From Peptococcaceae bacterium BRH_c8a (GTDB lineage Bacteria; Bacillota; Desulfotomaculia; Desulfotomaculales; Desulfallaceae), in contig LADP01000003.1 in assembly GCA_000961575.1 (NCBI GenBank), positions 124,001-188,000 on the forward strand: 64,000 nt of DNA. The letters run 5' to 3'. A program made the position numbers and the translations under genes. Positions 15,222 through 24,534 of this stretch are shown one piece after another. How positions within the stretch are numbered: the first letter of the stretch is position 1; the number at the start of each line of letters is the position of its first letter. The notes beneath the pieces were generated by a model. It saw only the letters and a list, made by a program, of their open reading frames with translations. It had not been told where the DNA came from and did no database searches.

Positions 15222-15899
15222 TTACTTAAGCACTGCCACCCGCAATAGAGTCCTGGTAATGTGCCAGAACTGCCTGCCCCGGTGGCGGAATCCTTTTAAA
15301 TCCCGGCCGGTTTCGGCGTGGGTCATCTGTACCGGCACTTCCAGTACCCGGTATCCCAGCCGGGCCGCCTTAATGGTCATGCCTACCTCGACACCGTATC
15401 CTGAAGCAAAAGGATAAACACTGTCCAGCACCTGGCGAGTCATGGCTCTTTGTCCGGAAAGCGGTGATTTCATAACCTGACCGGTAAATACAAGAATCCC
15501 CCAGCGGGCCAAACCTTTAACCAGACCGAAACCACCCTTGCGGCGCGGCGGCGGAAACTGGGCCACGGTCATGTCCGCCCGCCCTGTAAGCACCGGCTCC
15601 AGCAATAGCCCGGCATCGGATGCAGAAGTACCCAAGTCACCGTCCAGAAGCAGGTAAATGTCCGCTGACGCCGATTGTACGCCAATATTAAGAGCCGCTC
15701 CCTTACCGGCGTTTTTTTCCAGGGTCATCACCCTGGCCCCGGCCCGGGCAGCCAATACAGCTGTGTTATCACTGGATGCATCATCTACCACTAATACCTC
15801 TGTAACCGATGGTGTCTTAACCAGCGCCGTTACAGTTTCGAAAATGAATTCGGCTTCGTTATAAGCCGGTACTATGGCGGTTACCTTTTTGTGGGACAT
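15222..15899 (-). CDS. Glycosyltransferase family 2 (DPM1-like)
   Basis: 225 aa. An N-terminal nucleotide-sugar-binding GT-A fold is clear: VTAIVPAYNEAEFIFETV, EVLVVDDASSDNT and the metal-binding motif LLLDGDLGTS. The later segment FASGYGVEVGMTIKAARLGY and VPVQMTHAETGRDLKGFRHR fit polyprenyl-phosphate glycosyltransferases. No transmembrane helix of its own. It transfers a sugar to a lipid or polymer acceptor; the exact substrate cannot be read. Follows steB by 17 bases and is probably in the steA-steB operon. Confidence 0.85.
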   Translation of the reverse strand: MSHKKVTAIVPAYNEAEFIFETVTALVKTPSVTEVLVVDDASSDNTAVLAARAGARVMTLEKNAGKGAALNIGVQSASADIYLLLDGDLGTSASDAGLLLEPVLTGRADMTVAQFPPPRRKGGFGLVKGLARWGILVFTGQVMKSPLSGQRAMTRQVLDSVYPFASGYGVEVGMTIKAARLGYRVLEVPVQMTHAETGRDLKGFRHRGRQFWHITRTLLRVAVLK

Positions 15900-15916
15900 G
15901 TACCTTCACCTTCTAT

Positions 15917-16807
15917 TTATCTGGGGATATTTAATCCATCCCAGTTTACTTCGGGCAGCAGCATCTGGGCAGAGGATTTAATTCCGTAATTGCCGGGCTG
16001 CCCGCCTAAAGCCAGCACCATCGCCAACTGGCCAGGTGCGGTGTCTATATTGTCAATGGTACTAACGTGTTTACGCTGGTAATCCTTAACATAAGAAAAG
16101 TTAACATCGGTCTCTTCCACGCAAAGCACCGGTATATTTAAGTCCTGGAAGTAATCTATGGTATGCAGGTCAAATTGCATATCCCGCTTATCATCACCGT
16201 AACCACCGCCAACAATAATCAGGCCGTCTACCGGTATACCGTAATCGCCGGATGTTTTAATGACGCCGTGTTCCTTTAAGGTTTCAAAAAACACTTCTTT
16301 ATCGCCGCTGTTAATACCGGCCGCCACCTCGGCAGCCAGTTTAGGGGTCTGCTTGCCGGGGTCGGTTTCCTCCCAGCCCAGCACGGCGAAAAGATCGTCC
16401 AGTGTCTCATGGTTATCATAAATATTATTGATGGAAGTAACCGAGGTAACCTGACCGCCGGCATCGTTAATAATGCGTGTAATTTCCGGTGGAAATCCAA
16501 AAGTGTTTAGTTCTATCAATGCAAAATTTTTATTCTCCAAACGTCCGGCCACCAGTACGGGAATAACTTCTTTTTCAAATTGTTTGTGAATACCCGAGTC
16601 AACCTCTAAAGCACTCGCTTTGGCCTGAATTGATTCGTTGGTCTCCCGCATGGACTGTAGCTGGTTCTCCAGTCTGTCGGTAACCTGTTTTTGATATTCA
16701 ATTAAGGTGTCGTTGCCTAACATGGTACTGCCGATTAAAATTCCTATGCCCAACGCCAAAAAAACAGCCACCAGCGAGGCAATATGGTACTTGTAATCAA
16801 TAATCAT
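15917..16807 (-). CDS. steB: SteB/MctB-like membrane protein
   Basis: 296 aa. N-terminal transmembrane helix (YHIASLVAVFLALGIGILIG), then a coiled coil (about 30-75, rich in Gln and Glu), then an external alpha/beta domain with VAGRLENKNFALIELNTFG and GLIIVGGGYGDD. This is the layout of the copper transporter MctB (DUF3186) family. In Actinobacteria and Clostridia the gene pairs with steA, and the pair acts in cell division/envelope integrity. Here it follows steA by 10 bases. The copper link in the family name is not supported by visible metal motifs here. Confidence 0.8.
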   Translation of the reverse strand: MIIDYKYHIASLVAVFLALGIGILIGSTMLGNDTLIEYQKQVTDRLENQLQSMRETNESIQAKASALEVDSGIHKQFEKEVIPVLVAGRLENKNFALIELNTFGFPPEITRIINDAGGQVTSVTSINNIYDNHETLDDLFAVLGWEETDPGKQTPKLAAEVAAGINSGDKEVFFETLKEHGVIKTSGDYGIPVDGLIIVGGGYGDDKRDMQFDLHTIDYFQDLNIPVLCVEETDVNFSYVKDYQRKHVSTIDNIDTAPGQLAMVLALGGQPGNYGIKSSAQMLLPEVNWDGLNIPR

Positions 16808-16817
16808 TTTATTTCTC

Positions 16818-17954
16818 CTAAATCCCCGTTAATATCCTGAATTGAATGATCAGCAGGCGCAATAATTCACGGGTTGACGGTGATATCACAATTACAGCGA
16901 CCACCGGGAGCAAGGCGGCTATAAATATGGGTGCCAGATCCTTAACCCGTGGTTTGCTTTTATACAACCTGCTTACCCCTTTGGCGTCTACGAGGATGGG
17001 CCCCACCTTGGCCCGGACCAGAAATGTGCTGGCCATACCTTTGCGTCCTTTTTCCAAAAAGTCGATCATGTTCGAATGCGTTCCCACCGCCACTATCAAT
17101 TCAGCGCCCAGTTCGTAGGCCATTAGCATAGCAATGTCCTCACTGGTGCCGGGGGCTGCAAAAACAAGTCCCGGCAGACCCATTTGCTGGAGCCGGTCCA
17201 TGCCTGGCGCCCTGCCATTAGGGTAGGCGTGCACCACCAGTTCCGAGCCGCCCGCTAACACGCTGTCGCTGACGCTGTCCATGTCCCCGACGATAATATC
17301 CGGCTGCAGTCCGAATTCCGTCAGGGCGTCTGCACCACCGTCAACCCCGATGATTACCGGCTTCATTTCATCAATGTAAGACTTAATGGCTTTTAAATCT
17401 TCTTTGTAGTTTTTACCACGCACCACAATTAAAGCATGCCTGCCGTCAAAGGAGGTTTTAACCTGCGGAATCTCAAATTCATTGCAGATTAGGCCTATTT
17501 CATGGCGGGCATATTCCATAGTGTTTTCAATAAATCGCGATAGTTCGGCTTCCAGGTTGGCTTTAGTCGATTTCATGTGTTCTTTAATCAAATTAACGGT
17601 CAGCTCTTGCCCACATGCCAGTTCGCGGCCGTTTATGTTAACCGTGCTGCCCCTTATTTCTATTTCCTGTCCTTCAGTCAACAGCGTAAAAAGCTCACCA
17701 TGCGGGCAGTCCAGCAGTTTAACTCCTGATTCAACCAGGCGTATTGGACCTTCATTAGGATAATTTTCACTCATGGAAGGCGAAACGTTAATAACTGCCT
17801 TAACCCTTGCCTCTACTAATGCATTGGCAGCCACTTCATCAAGGTCGGCGTGGTCGATCACAGCTATATCACCCGGTTGAATTCTTTTAACCAGATCTTT
17901 TGTTCGCTTATCCAGTTTAACCGGTCCTTTAATCACTGTGCTTTTGATTTCCAT
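16818..17954 (-). CDS. steA: SteA, putative cytokinetic ring protein
   Basis: 378 aa. Its N-terminal domain includes IQPGDIAVIDHADLDEVAAN. A thiamin-pyrophosphokinase-like domain follows (VIIGVDGGADALTEFG, then PDIIVGDMDSVSD). The C-terminus has a membrane helix (APIFIAALLPVVAVIVISP). In Corynebacterium SteA is placed at the division septum with SteB. Whether it has any nucleotide-binding activity is unknown. First gene of the steA-steB-GT2 group. ATG at 17954 is preferred over the GTG one codon earlier. It lies just downstream of spo0A, which has its own terminator. Confidence 0.85.
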   Translation of the reverse strand: MEIKSTVIKGPVKLDKRTKDLVKRIQPGDIAVIDHADLDEVAANALVEARVKAVINVSPSMSENYPNEGPIRLVESGVKLLDCPHGELFTLLTEGQEIEIRGSTVNINGRELACGQELTVNLIKEHMKSTKANLEAELSRFIENTMEYARHEIGLICNEFEIPQVKTSFDGRHALIVVRGKNYKEDLKAIKSYIDEMKPVIIGVDGGADALTEFGLQPDIIVGDMDSVSDSVLAGGSELVVHAYPNGRAPGMDRLQQMGLPGLVFAAPGTSEDIAMLMAYELGAELIVAVGTHSNMIDFLEKGRKGMASTFLVRAKVGPILVDAKGVSRLYKSKPRVKDLAPIFIAALLPVVAVIVISPSTRELLRLLIIQFRILTGI

Positions 17955-18042
17955 CACCCGCCTTAATTAAAACCATTTTACAATTTTTGTTCATAAGCGT
18001 CAAGATTTAGGCTTTTATGTCATAAATAACTTAATGTAAAAA

Positions 18043-18066
18043 AAACCTGACCCTTAAGCCAGGTTT
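18043..18066 (-). terminator. Terminator of spo0A
   Basis: Stem AAACCTG/CAGGTTT around GCTTAAGGGT, followed on the minus strand by a run of eight T. 63 bases after the spo0A stop. Confidence 0.85.
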
Positions 18067-18128
18067 AGATAATCCAAAGCACAACAATGAGAACATGAAA
18101 ACAAATCTATCTAACTAATGCAATAAGC

Positions 18129-18896
18129 TTAACTTACTTTAGATTCGATTCTCAATTTGTCGGCTACCATGGCTATAAACTCAGAATTAGTAGGTTTAAC
18201 GCGTTCAAGGTTAATTGTATAACCGAAGAACTTAGTCATCATCTCCACATTACCCCGATCCCAGGCCAGCTCAATGGCATGTCTAATTGCTCGTTCCACG
18301 CGGCTGGGAGTGGTCTGGTATTTTTGGGCGATAGCCGGATATAATTCCTTGGTTACCGCGCCTAAAAGGTTAACATCCTCAATAACTTCCAGGATGGCAT
18401 CCCTCAGGTAGTGGTAACCTTTAATATGAGCCGGAACACCCATTTCATGAATTATGTTAGTCACAGCAACGTCCAGGCTTTTAGGCTTGGACACCGAGAT
18501 GTACTGGGAAGGCTTAAAACCTCCCGTAAGCTGTTTAATTCTGGTTGCCAGCACCGCAAAGTCAAAAGGTTTTAAGATATAATAGTCTGCCCCCAACTCC
18601 ACGGCTTTTTGGGTGATGCTCTCCTGTCCGAATGCAGTTAAAATTATGACCTTGGGCCTATGACTTGTTGAATTTTCACATAACTTCTCCAGGACGCCAA
18701 TACCGTCTAGGTGCGGCATAATTACATCCAGGACCAACACGTCTGGTAATTGTTCTTTAATAATTTCAAGGGCTTCGATACCATTATAAGCTACACCGGT
18801 GATTTTCAATTCATCTTGTTGTGAGAGAAAATCCTTCAAAAGCTCGCAAAATTCTTTGTTATCGTCTGCTATTACCACCTTTGTTACAGTTTTCAT
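18129..18896 (-). CDS. spo0A: Sporulation master regulator Spo0A
   Basis: 255 aa response regulator that commits cells to sporulation. Receiver domain 1-125 has the acidic pair D11/D12 (IADDNKEF), phosphoacceptor D57 in [13 protein letters not shown], a conserved Thr/Ala region (VIILTAFGQ) and Lys109 (YILKPFDF). The C-terminal Spo0A DNA-binding domain is intact, with the recognition helix region [18 protein letters not shown] and the family hallmark [23 protein letters not shown]-like AGGAGGCGGG lies ahead of the ATG. The gene follows spoIVB, as in most Firmicutes. Confidence 0.98.
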   Translation of the reverse strand: MKTVTKVVIADDNKEFCELLKDFLSQQDELKITGVAYNGIEALEIIKEQLPDVLVLDVIMPHLDGIGVLEKLCENSTSHRPKVIILTAFGQESITQKAVELGADYYILKPFDFAVLATRIKQLTGGFKPSQYISVSKPKSLDVAVTNIIHEMGVPAHIKGYHYLRDAILEVIEDVNLLGAVTKELYPAIAQKYQTTPSRVERAIRHAIELAWDRGNVEMMTKFFGYTINLERVKPTNSEFIAMVADKLRIESKVS

Positions 18897-18947
18897 GAAA
18901 ATTCCCGCCTCCTAAAAATTTGCTATTATTTCTCTATGATACATTCT

Positions 18948-18954
18948 TTCGACG
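18948..18954 (-). promoter_or_regulatory. Candidate 0A box in the spo0A leader
   Basis: Minus-strand CGTCGAA, one mismatch from the Spo0A site TGTCGAA, about 52 bases before the spo0A start. GAATG follows 2 bases downstream, recalling a sigma-H -10. Autoregulation is known for spo0A in Bacillus; here it is only suggested by the match. Confidence 0.35.
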
Positions 18955-19029
18955 GAGGCGGAATTACTCCTTTAATTTATTTTACTATATTTGTTAATTA
19001 TTAACAATTTTACTCCCTAAATATACAAA

Positions 19030-20376
19030 TTAACTGGCTATATTTTCATCTTTCTTAATATTTATAAGATTTACTTCCATTAACATATTTTCTGCTGCTA
19101 CTCCGTAACCCCGGGTGGGGTCGTTGATAAAAACATGGGTAACGGCTCCGGCAAGCCGGCCGTCTTGAATAATGGGACTTCCGCTCATACCTTGAATGAT
19201 ACCACCGGAGCGTTTCAGCAAGGCCGGATCTGTTACCCTGATAATCATATCTTTGCCTTGCTCATCGCCGGTTATAACTTTCTCTATATAGATGTTAAAT
19301 TTTTCGATTTTGTTCCCTTGCAAAACAGTTAAAATTTCTGCGGGTCCTTCACTAATGTGGTACTTCATAGCCACAGGAATGGGCTCGGCGTAATATGAAT
19401 TGGCTATATCCTTATCCAGGCGGCCAAATATACCGTGTTGTGTGTTTTTATCTATACTGCCAATAATATCTCTGTTTCCTTTAAATACACCCAATTTTTC
19501 ACCTGGTTGACCCTTGCGGCCCGGGTGCAAATCTTTAACTGACGCATCTACGATCCTTCCATCTCTTAAATTAACGGTTTGGCCACTGTTATTATCTGCT
19601 ATTATGTGACCCAACGCTCCATATATTTGGCTTTGCGGCTCATAGAATGTCATCGTTCCCACACCAGCTGCAGTACCTTTTATAAATAAACCTACCCGGA
19701 AACGGCCGGTTTTGTCACACAGTACGGGGTCGACTTTCATTTGGATGGTTTTATCTCCATGTTTAACTAACAGTATAATATCATTACCTTTATTACCGCA
19801 TTTATCGATTAAATCCTGTAACTGGCTTTCATTTTGAACCTTTACCCCATTAGCTTTCAATATTACATCCCCTGCGGATATGCCGGCATTGCGGGCGGGA
19901 AAATATTTTTTTCCATCCGATAACACCGGGGCTTCACCAACCACAACCACCCCCTCGGAGTGCATCAGTATGCCAATAGAATGTCCTCCCGGGACAACCT
20001 GGGGTGAAGTTACCACGTTGACGGTCATCCGATGCAGGGGTAAAAAACCAAACAACCTCATTTGCATTTCCAGCTGGCCTGGCTTGAGTGCCACCGGGGT
20101 TGTATCACCCGCTGTAAAGGTTAATTCCCGGTAATTGTTACCGCCGGCTGAAAAAAAAGCACCCGCCGAGCGCAGGTGAAAAGTAATATTCCTGCTTATT
20201 GGCCCTGGTAATTCCCTGCCGGTGGTAATTTCATCGCCTACCCTGACTAACTGCTGGTAGGGCAGAAAATTATGCCATGCCGAATACATCGACATGAATG
20301 AAATGGTTAGTGCAAATACTACAATAAATACTGCTCCGAAACGTCTGGATACACTGCTGGGTTTCAGGCGGCACAC
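19030..20376 (-). CDS. spoIVB: SpoIVB signalling protease (S55)
   Basis: 448 aa. Secreted by the forespore to trigger processing of pro-sigma-K. An N-terminal membrane anchor (about 13-32) is followed by a PDZ domain (SIGILMHSEGVVVVGEAPVL through AGISAGDVILKANGVKVQN) and an S55 serine protease domain. The catalytic His is in YGALGHIIAD and the catalytic Ser, about residue 398, in IQGMSGSPIIQ. Family length is about 425-450. The start is not fully certain: the GTG at 20376 overlaps GGGAGGTG, so the real start could be a few codons downstream. Upstream of spo0A in the same direction. Confidence 0.95.
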   Translation of the reverse strand: MCRLKPSSVSRRFGAVFIVVFALTISFMSMYSAWHNFLPYQQLVRVGDEITTGRELPGPISRNITFHLRSAGAFFSAGGNNYRELTFTAGDTTPVALKPGQLEMQMRLFGFLPLHRMTVNVVTSPQVVPGGHSIGILMHSEGVVVVGEAPVLSDGKKYFPARNAGISAGDVILKANGVKVQNESQLQDLIDKCGNKGNDIILLVKHGDKTIQMKVDPVLCDKTGRFRVGLFIKGTAAGVGTMTFYEPQSQIYGALGHIIADNNSGQTVNLRDGRIVDASVKDLHPGRKGQPGEKLGVFKGNRDIIGSIDKNTQHGIFGRLDKDIANSYYAEPIPVAMKYHISEGPAEILTVLQGNKIEKFNIYIEKVITGDEQGKDMIIRVTDPALLKRSGGIIQGMSGSPIIQDGRLAGAVTHVFINDPTRGYGVAAENMLMEVNLINIKKDENIAS

Positions 20377-20427
20377 CTCCCTTTAATTAAGTTGTATAAG
20401 TTGTAAATTTGATCGAAAAGTAGATTG

Positions 20428-20499
20428 TGTCATTGATATGAAATCTGTCATTGATATGAAATCTGTCATTGATATAAAATCTTTCATTGATATGAAATC
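20428..20499 (+). repeat. Tandem repeat, four copies of an 18-mer
   Basis: Unit TGTCATTGATATGAAATC, repeated four times with one or two base changes. The following C module begins with the same TGTCATT, so the tandem array may have grown from its edge. Confidence 0.9.
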
Positions 20500-20580
20500 T
20501 GTCATTCTGAGCGCAGCGAAGAATCTTAAAGATTAGATCCTTCGCTACGCTCAGGATGACAAGACGCTCAGGATGACAAG
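20500..20580. repeat. Head-to-head pair of C modules
   Basis: TGTCATTCTGAGCGCAGCGA followed by AGAATC, then a short centre, then the reverse complement GATCCTTCGCTACGCTCAGG with ATGACA, plus a partial extra copy. Forms a long stem. Confidence 0.85.
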
Positions 20581-20766
20581 CTTAATTTTGAAAAAGGATT
20601 CGGTGCCCGCGGGGTTAATATTATTAAATTTGCCTTCCGATAGTGTATTTATTCCGCCCTGTTGTGCCGTACATTGGCATGTGCGCTGGTTATAAAGGCC
20701 GGCGCTGCGTTGTAACATATTGAAAAAGCTCCGGGGAATAAAAAAAGAATAGTGTCTTAAAAACAG

Positions 20767-20793
20767 AAAAACCGCGTTAAAAACGCGGTTTTT
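20767..20793 (-). terminator. Terminator of recN
   Basis: Perfect stem AAAAACCGCGTT/AACGCGGTTTTT with a 3-base loop; on the minus strand the T-tract continues as TTTTTCTGTTTTT. About 80 bases after the recN stop. Confidence 0.85.
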
Positions 20794-20874
20794 GATACAA
20801 AAAACAGTGCTAAGAAACTGCCAATTAAAGTTTTATGTTACTATTCAGGCATCCATTCAGGTTTTCCTAACCAA

Positions 20875-22551
20875 CTACTTAATCATTTTGCGTACGTAAC
20901 CAGCCAACAGTTCAGAATTTTCGTCCCCACCCAGCATCCGGTTAAGTTCCCTAATCCTTGCTTCACCGTCTAGCTTTTTCACACTGGTAACCGTGCGGTC
21001 AGCCGCAATCGATTTTTGTACCAGGTAGTGGGTGGTAGCGCAGGCGGCTACAATAGCGGCGTGGGTGATACTGATGATTTGCCTGTGCTCGCTTAACCGG
21101 TCGAGTTTTTCGGCCATTGTATGGATGGTTCGCCCACCGATGCCGGCATCAATTTCATCGAACACCAAGGTTGCAGTGTCATCGGCAAGGGCCAATATGG
21201 TTCTTAGGGCCAGCATGACCCTGGATAATTCCCCGCCGGAGGCAGTCCTGGAAAGCGGCCGCAGCGGCTCGCCCGGGTTGGGGGAAAACAAAAATTGCAT
21301 TTTATCACTGCCGGTCGAGGATGGTTCACCGCAAGTTAATGCAACGGTAAAATTAATTTGCATCATGGCCAGTTCCTGTAATTCCCGTTTAATTTCCCTT
21401 TCCAACTGCCGGGCGGCTTTTTCCCTTAATAAACTGGTTTGAGTCGCCAGTTCGTGGTAGATTCTTTCTTTTTCCTCTACCTGGGCCTGCATTCCGGCGG
21501 CATCGGTTTCAGCAGCCAGCAATTCTTCCAGCTCCGCCGCCGCGTTGTCCCGGTACTCTAAAATTCCGGCCAAACTGTCGGCATACTTTCTTTTTAAGCG
21601 TTCGACCAGAGCCAGTCTGTCTTGAACAAAATTTAACTCTTCCGGGCCAATATCCATGTTTTCCCGATAAACAGCAATGTCCCGGGCCGTGTCTTCCACC
21701 AAACAAAGGGCCGAATATAGGTTGTCCAGACAGTTCTTTACCTTGGGTAGGTAGTTGCAAAGTTCATCCAAATCCTGCCTGGCTTCGCCCAGCAGATCCA
21801 CTGCCGCCGGGCAGTGCCCCTGGCCCTGGTGAATTTTTTGCAAGACAGACTCGGCTAGTTGGCCAATTTTTTCTGCATTGGCCAGCCTGTTTCTTTTTTC
21901 GTACAGCACCGTCTCATCTTCTCCAACCAGGGAGGCAGAATCAATCTCCTTAATCTGAAATTTAAGGGTGTCTACACGTTGTCGTCTTTCCCTATTTCCA
22001 GAGTTAATGGCATCGCGTTTGCCTACGGCCGCGCGCCAATCGCGGAATGCTTGCCCCGCTTGAGCCACCATAGCCGTTAATTCCAGCCCGCCGTATCTGT
22101 CCAGCAGCAAAAGTTGTTTTTCCGACACCAGCAAGGACTGCTGCTCGTGCTGCCCGTGCATATCGACCAACAGCCCGGCCAGCTCACGAAAAACGCCCAG
22201 GTTGACAATGCGCCCGTTAACGCGGCAAATATTACGGCCCTGCCGGTTTAGTTCACGGGTCAAAATTAATAATTCTTCCCCGGTATCACCAGCCGCCAGG
22301 CCGCATTCGGTTAATTTTCGGGCCATCGTTTCGTTTTTGGCAGTGTCAAAACTGGACTGCACCAAAGCCCGTTCCCGGCCGGTTCTAATCAGGTCGGCCT
22401 GGCATCGCCCGCCCAATGATACATTAAGTGCTTGCACCAAAATAGTTTTGCCTGCTCCGGTTTCGCCGGACAGCACGTTAAACCCGGCGCCAAAATCCAG
22501 CTCCAGCTTGTCCACCAAACCAAAGTTTTCTATGTACAGAGAAACCAGCAC
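20875..22551 (-). CDS. recN: DNA repair ATPase RecN
   Basis: 558-aa SMC-like ATPase acting early in double-strand break repair. Walker A GETGAGKT lies at 29-36, with long coiled-coil-forming arms in the middle. The ABC signature ASGGELSRVMLAL and Walker B TLVFDEIDAGIGG are in the C-terminal half, followed by the His switch region IISITHAAIVAA (the usual Q is A). Length matches the family. The start codon is 6 bases after the argR stop, so the two are co-transcribed, as in many Firmicutes. Confidence 0.97.
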   Translation of the reverse strand: MLVSLYIENFGLVDKLELDFGAGFNVLSGETGAGKTILVQALNVSLGGRCQADLIRTGRERALVQSSFDTAKNETMARKLTECGLAAGDTGEELLILTRELNRQGRNICRVNGRIVNLGVFRELAGLLVDMHGQHEQQSLLVSEKQLLLLDRYGGLELTAMVAQAGQAFRDWRAAVGKRDAINSGNRERRQRVDTLKFQIKEIDSASLVGEDETVLYEKRNRLANAEKIGQLAESVLQKIHQGQGHCPAAVDLLGEARQDLDELCNYLPKVKNCLDNLYSALCLVEDTARDIAVYRENMDIGPEELNFVQDRLALVERLKRKYADSLAGILEYRDNAAAELEELLAAETDAAGMQAQVEEKERIYHELATQTSLLREKAARQLEREIKRELQELAMMQINFTVALTCGEPSSTGSDKMQFLFSPNPGEPLRPLSRTASGGELSRVMLALRTILALADDTATLVFDEIDAGIGGRTIHTMAEKLDRLSEHRQIISITHAAIVAACATTHYLVQKSIAADRTVTSVKKLDGEARIRELNRMLGGDENSELLAGYVRKMIK

Positions 22552-22557
22552 CGCCAG

Positions 22558-23013
22558 TTACCTCCCGGCTAAAGAAACAAATTTTCGCATTACCGTGGGG
22601 GTGATTTTTTTGGGTTTGGTAATCACCAGGATAGTGTCGTCACCGGCTACAGTGCCGATTATTTCCGGCCACTCGGCGTTGTCAATGGCTGAAGCCACCC
22701 CCTGGGCTTCCCCGGGTAAAGTTTTTATAATTACCAGATTCTCGCTGCTGTCCATGGAAACCACCGAACTCCTGAACAAACGTTTAATGCGGTCGTCATT
22801 TTTATGGTTTACCGTATCACCGGGCAGCGCGTATCGGGACACCCCGGCACCGCCGGGCACTTTAATCAAGCCCAGTTCCTTGATATCCCGAGAAATTGTA
22901 GCTTGAGTGACCTTAAACCCGGCTTTATTTAGTTCCTGAACCAGTTCGTCCTGGGTACTGATATCTTTTTCCTTGATGATTTCAACAATCTGTTTGCTGC
23001 GCCAGGTCTTCAT
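22558..23013 (-). CDS. argR: Arginine repressor ArgR
   Basis: 151 aa. Winged helix-turn-helix domain (about 1-70) with QDELVQELNKAGFKVTQATI and SRDIKELGLIKVP, then the hexamerisation and arginine-binding domain (EIIGTVAGDDTILVI). Controls arginine biosynthesis and catabolism genes with arginine as co-effector. The ATG at 23013 gives the normal N-terminus KTWRSKQIVEIIKEKDI; it overlaps the preceding methyltransferase gene by about 30 bases. An upstream in-frame start would add 7 residues. recN follows directly. Confidence 0.95.
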   Translation of the reverse strand: MKTWRSKQIVEIIKEKDISTQDELVQELNKAGFKVTQATISRDIKELGLIKVPGGAGVSRYALPGDTVNHKNDDRIKRLFRSSVVSMDSSENLVIIKTLPGEAQGVASAIDNAEWPEIIGTVAGDDTILVITKPKKITPTVMRKFVSLAGR

Positions 23014-23608
23014 CTTTGGCAATCGCCCTTTCAATTAAAATCAGGTAGGGGGCGTGTTCGGCCCGGTTGGCAAACTGCACTTTAAGGACACCAAAAACCT
23101 GTGGGTTTAGGCTGCTGGTCATGTTCTGCACAGCCCGGCTTTCGTCCAAAGCACCGCTGTGCCCCGTATACACTACCACGGCAATTCGTCCACCCGGCTT
23201 AAGCAGCTCAACAGCGGTGTTTAGAGCGGTTACAGTTGTGTCCGGCCGAGTGAATAAGGCATGGTCGCCGCCGGGCAAGTAACCCAGGTTGAATAAAAAA
23301 GCATCCACCGGTTCGGTCAAGTGCAAAGCCATAGCTTCGTGTCCCGCCCGGATTAACACCACTCGATCTTGCAGGCCCGCTTCTTTTAACCGGGTGCCGG
23401 TAACATCAAGGGCGGCGGATTGAATGTCAAAAGCGTAGACTTTTCCGCCGGTACCCACTCGGCCGGCCAAAAACAGGGTGTCGTTACCGTTGCCTGCTGT
23501 TGCGTCCACCGCCAGGCAGCCGTCATGCAGTACTGCAGCCACAAAATTTTGAGCCAGCAAGACGGCATTCCCCTTAACGCCTGCAAATCGGGTTGGCGGA
23601 TTAGCCAT
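22982..23608 (-). CDS. Class I SAM-dependent methyltransferase (YtqB-like)
   Basis: 208 aa. SAM-binding motif I is VDATAGNGNDTLFLA, acidic motif VYAFDIQ, and the motif IV region is AFLFNLGYLPGGDH, the hallmark of the putative rRNA methylase YtqB/PF06962 group. The later Tyr in VVVYTGHSG fits too. The family methylates RNA, probably tRNA or rRNA. ATG at 23608 starts right at the nadK stop and is preceded by AAAAGGGAG. It lies between nadK and argR. Confidence 0.88.
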   Translation of the reverse strand: MANPPTRFAGVKGNAVLLAQNFVAAVLHDGCLAVDATAGNGNDTLFLAGRVGTGGKVYAFDIQSAALDVTGTRLKEAGLQDRVVLIRAGHEAMALHLTEPVDAFLFNLGYLPGGDHALFTRPDTTVTALNTAVELLKPGGRIAVVVYTGHSGALDESRAVQNMTSSLNPQVFGVLKVQFANRAEHAPYLILIERAIAKDEDLAQQTDC

Positions 23609-23609
23609 T

Positions 23610-24482
23610 TTACCCAATCTCCCTTTTAATGTCGCCTTCATTAAACTTTTCTCTCAAGATATCAAAAAATGTTTGGTTATTTAGTTTAATAAACCTGGCC
23701 CGGCAGTTTGATCTTTTAACCCTTACAATATCACCATACTGCAGGTGCGTGCCCAACTGCCCGTCTACTGTCAGCATTACTTCCCCCAGACTCGATTGCA
23801 GGGTTACTTGCACTTCACTGTCCGGAGGAATAACCAGTGGCCTGGCCCACAGAGCGTGGGGACAGATCGGTGTAAAAAGGAGTAGATCCAGGTCAGGTAC
23901 CACCAACGGTCCTCCGGCTGAAAGTGAATAAGCTGTAGAACCGGTGGGAGTAGCAATAATCACACCGTCTGCATGATAAGTGTTAAAATGCCGCCGGTCT
24001 ACCGTGGTATCCAGAATAATCAACCGGGCAAAAGCCCCCTTGGTAATGACGGCGTCGTTAAGTCCCATTAGCGGCAGGGAAGCTTTATTATCCCTAATTA
24101 CGCTAGCCTCAAGCATCATTCTTTCTTCTATGTAATACTCCCCGGCCAGCAGCAGCTCAAGTGCTTTAAACAAATGGGGCACGTCCACCTCGGTCAAAAA
24201 CCCCAGCCGACCCATGTTGACCCCAAAGACCGGCACTCTGGATGGTGCAGCCAGGCGGGCACTGTTTAACAGGGTGCCGTCACCACCCAGCACCATCAGG
24301 CAGTCAGACCGGCTAACCAGTTCCCTGCGCGGGCATGATCCATTGGACCAGTTAGTCCTTTCCGCGCATTCGTCGTCCACCAGCATATTCACGCCGCGAC
24401 CGGCCAGCCAGGTATGGATATCTTCCAGCAAGCCAGTAATTCTATCTTTTTTCAGGTTGGATATCAGACCAATGGTCTTCAA
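23610..24482 (-). CDS. nadK: NAD kinase
   Basis: Phosphorylates NAD to NADP with ATP. The kinase signature GGDGTLLNSARLA is intact, followed by FGVNMGRLGFLTEVD and the NAD-site segments GLNDAVITKG, YHADGVIIATPTGSTAYSLS and GGPLVVPDLD. 290 aa, normal length. TTG start at 24482 with GGGGAGGG upstream. Sits between tlyA and the methyltransferase in a long minus-strand run typical of Clostridia. Confidence 0.97.
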   Translation of the reverse strand: MKTIGLISNLKKDRITGLLEDIHTWLAGRGVNMLVDDECAERTNWSNGSCPRRELVSRSDCLMVLGGDGTLLNSARLAAPSRVPVFGVNMGRLGFLTEVDVPHLFKALELLLAGEYYIEERMMLEASVIRDNKASLPLMGLNDAVITKGAFARLIILDTTVDRRHFNTYHADGVIIATPTGSTAYSLSAGGPLVVPDLDLLLFTPICPHALWARPLVIPPDSEVQVTLQSSLGEVMLTVDGQLGTHLQYGDIVRVKRSNCRARFIKLNNQTFFDILREKFNEGDIKREIG

Positions 24483-24534
24483 GTTTCCGCCCTCCCCGTG
24501 CCTTGCTATTCCGCTTAGTGTGTGCCTAGATTCA

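Larger units (their letters stand above)
20377..20874. other. Gene-free 498-bp region between recN and spoIVB
   Basis: Contains an 18-bp tandem repeat (20428-20499), an inverted pair of C modules (20500-20580) and the recN terminator (20767-20793). The stretch 20600-20760 shows no open frame with a ribosome-binding site. Confidence 0.6.
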
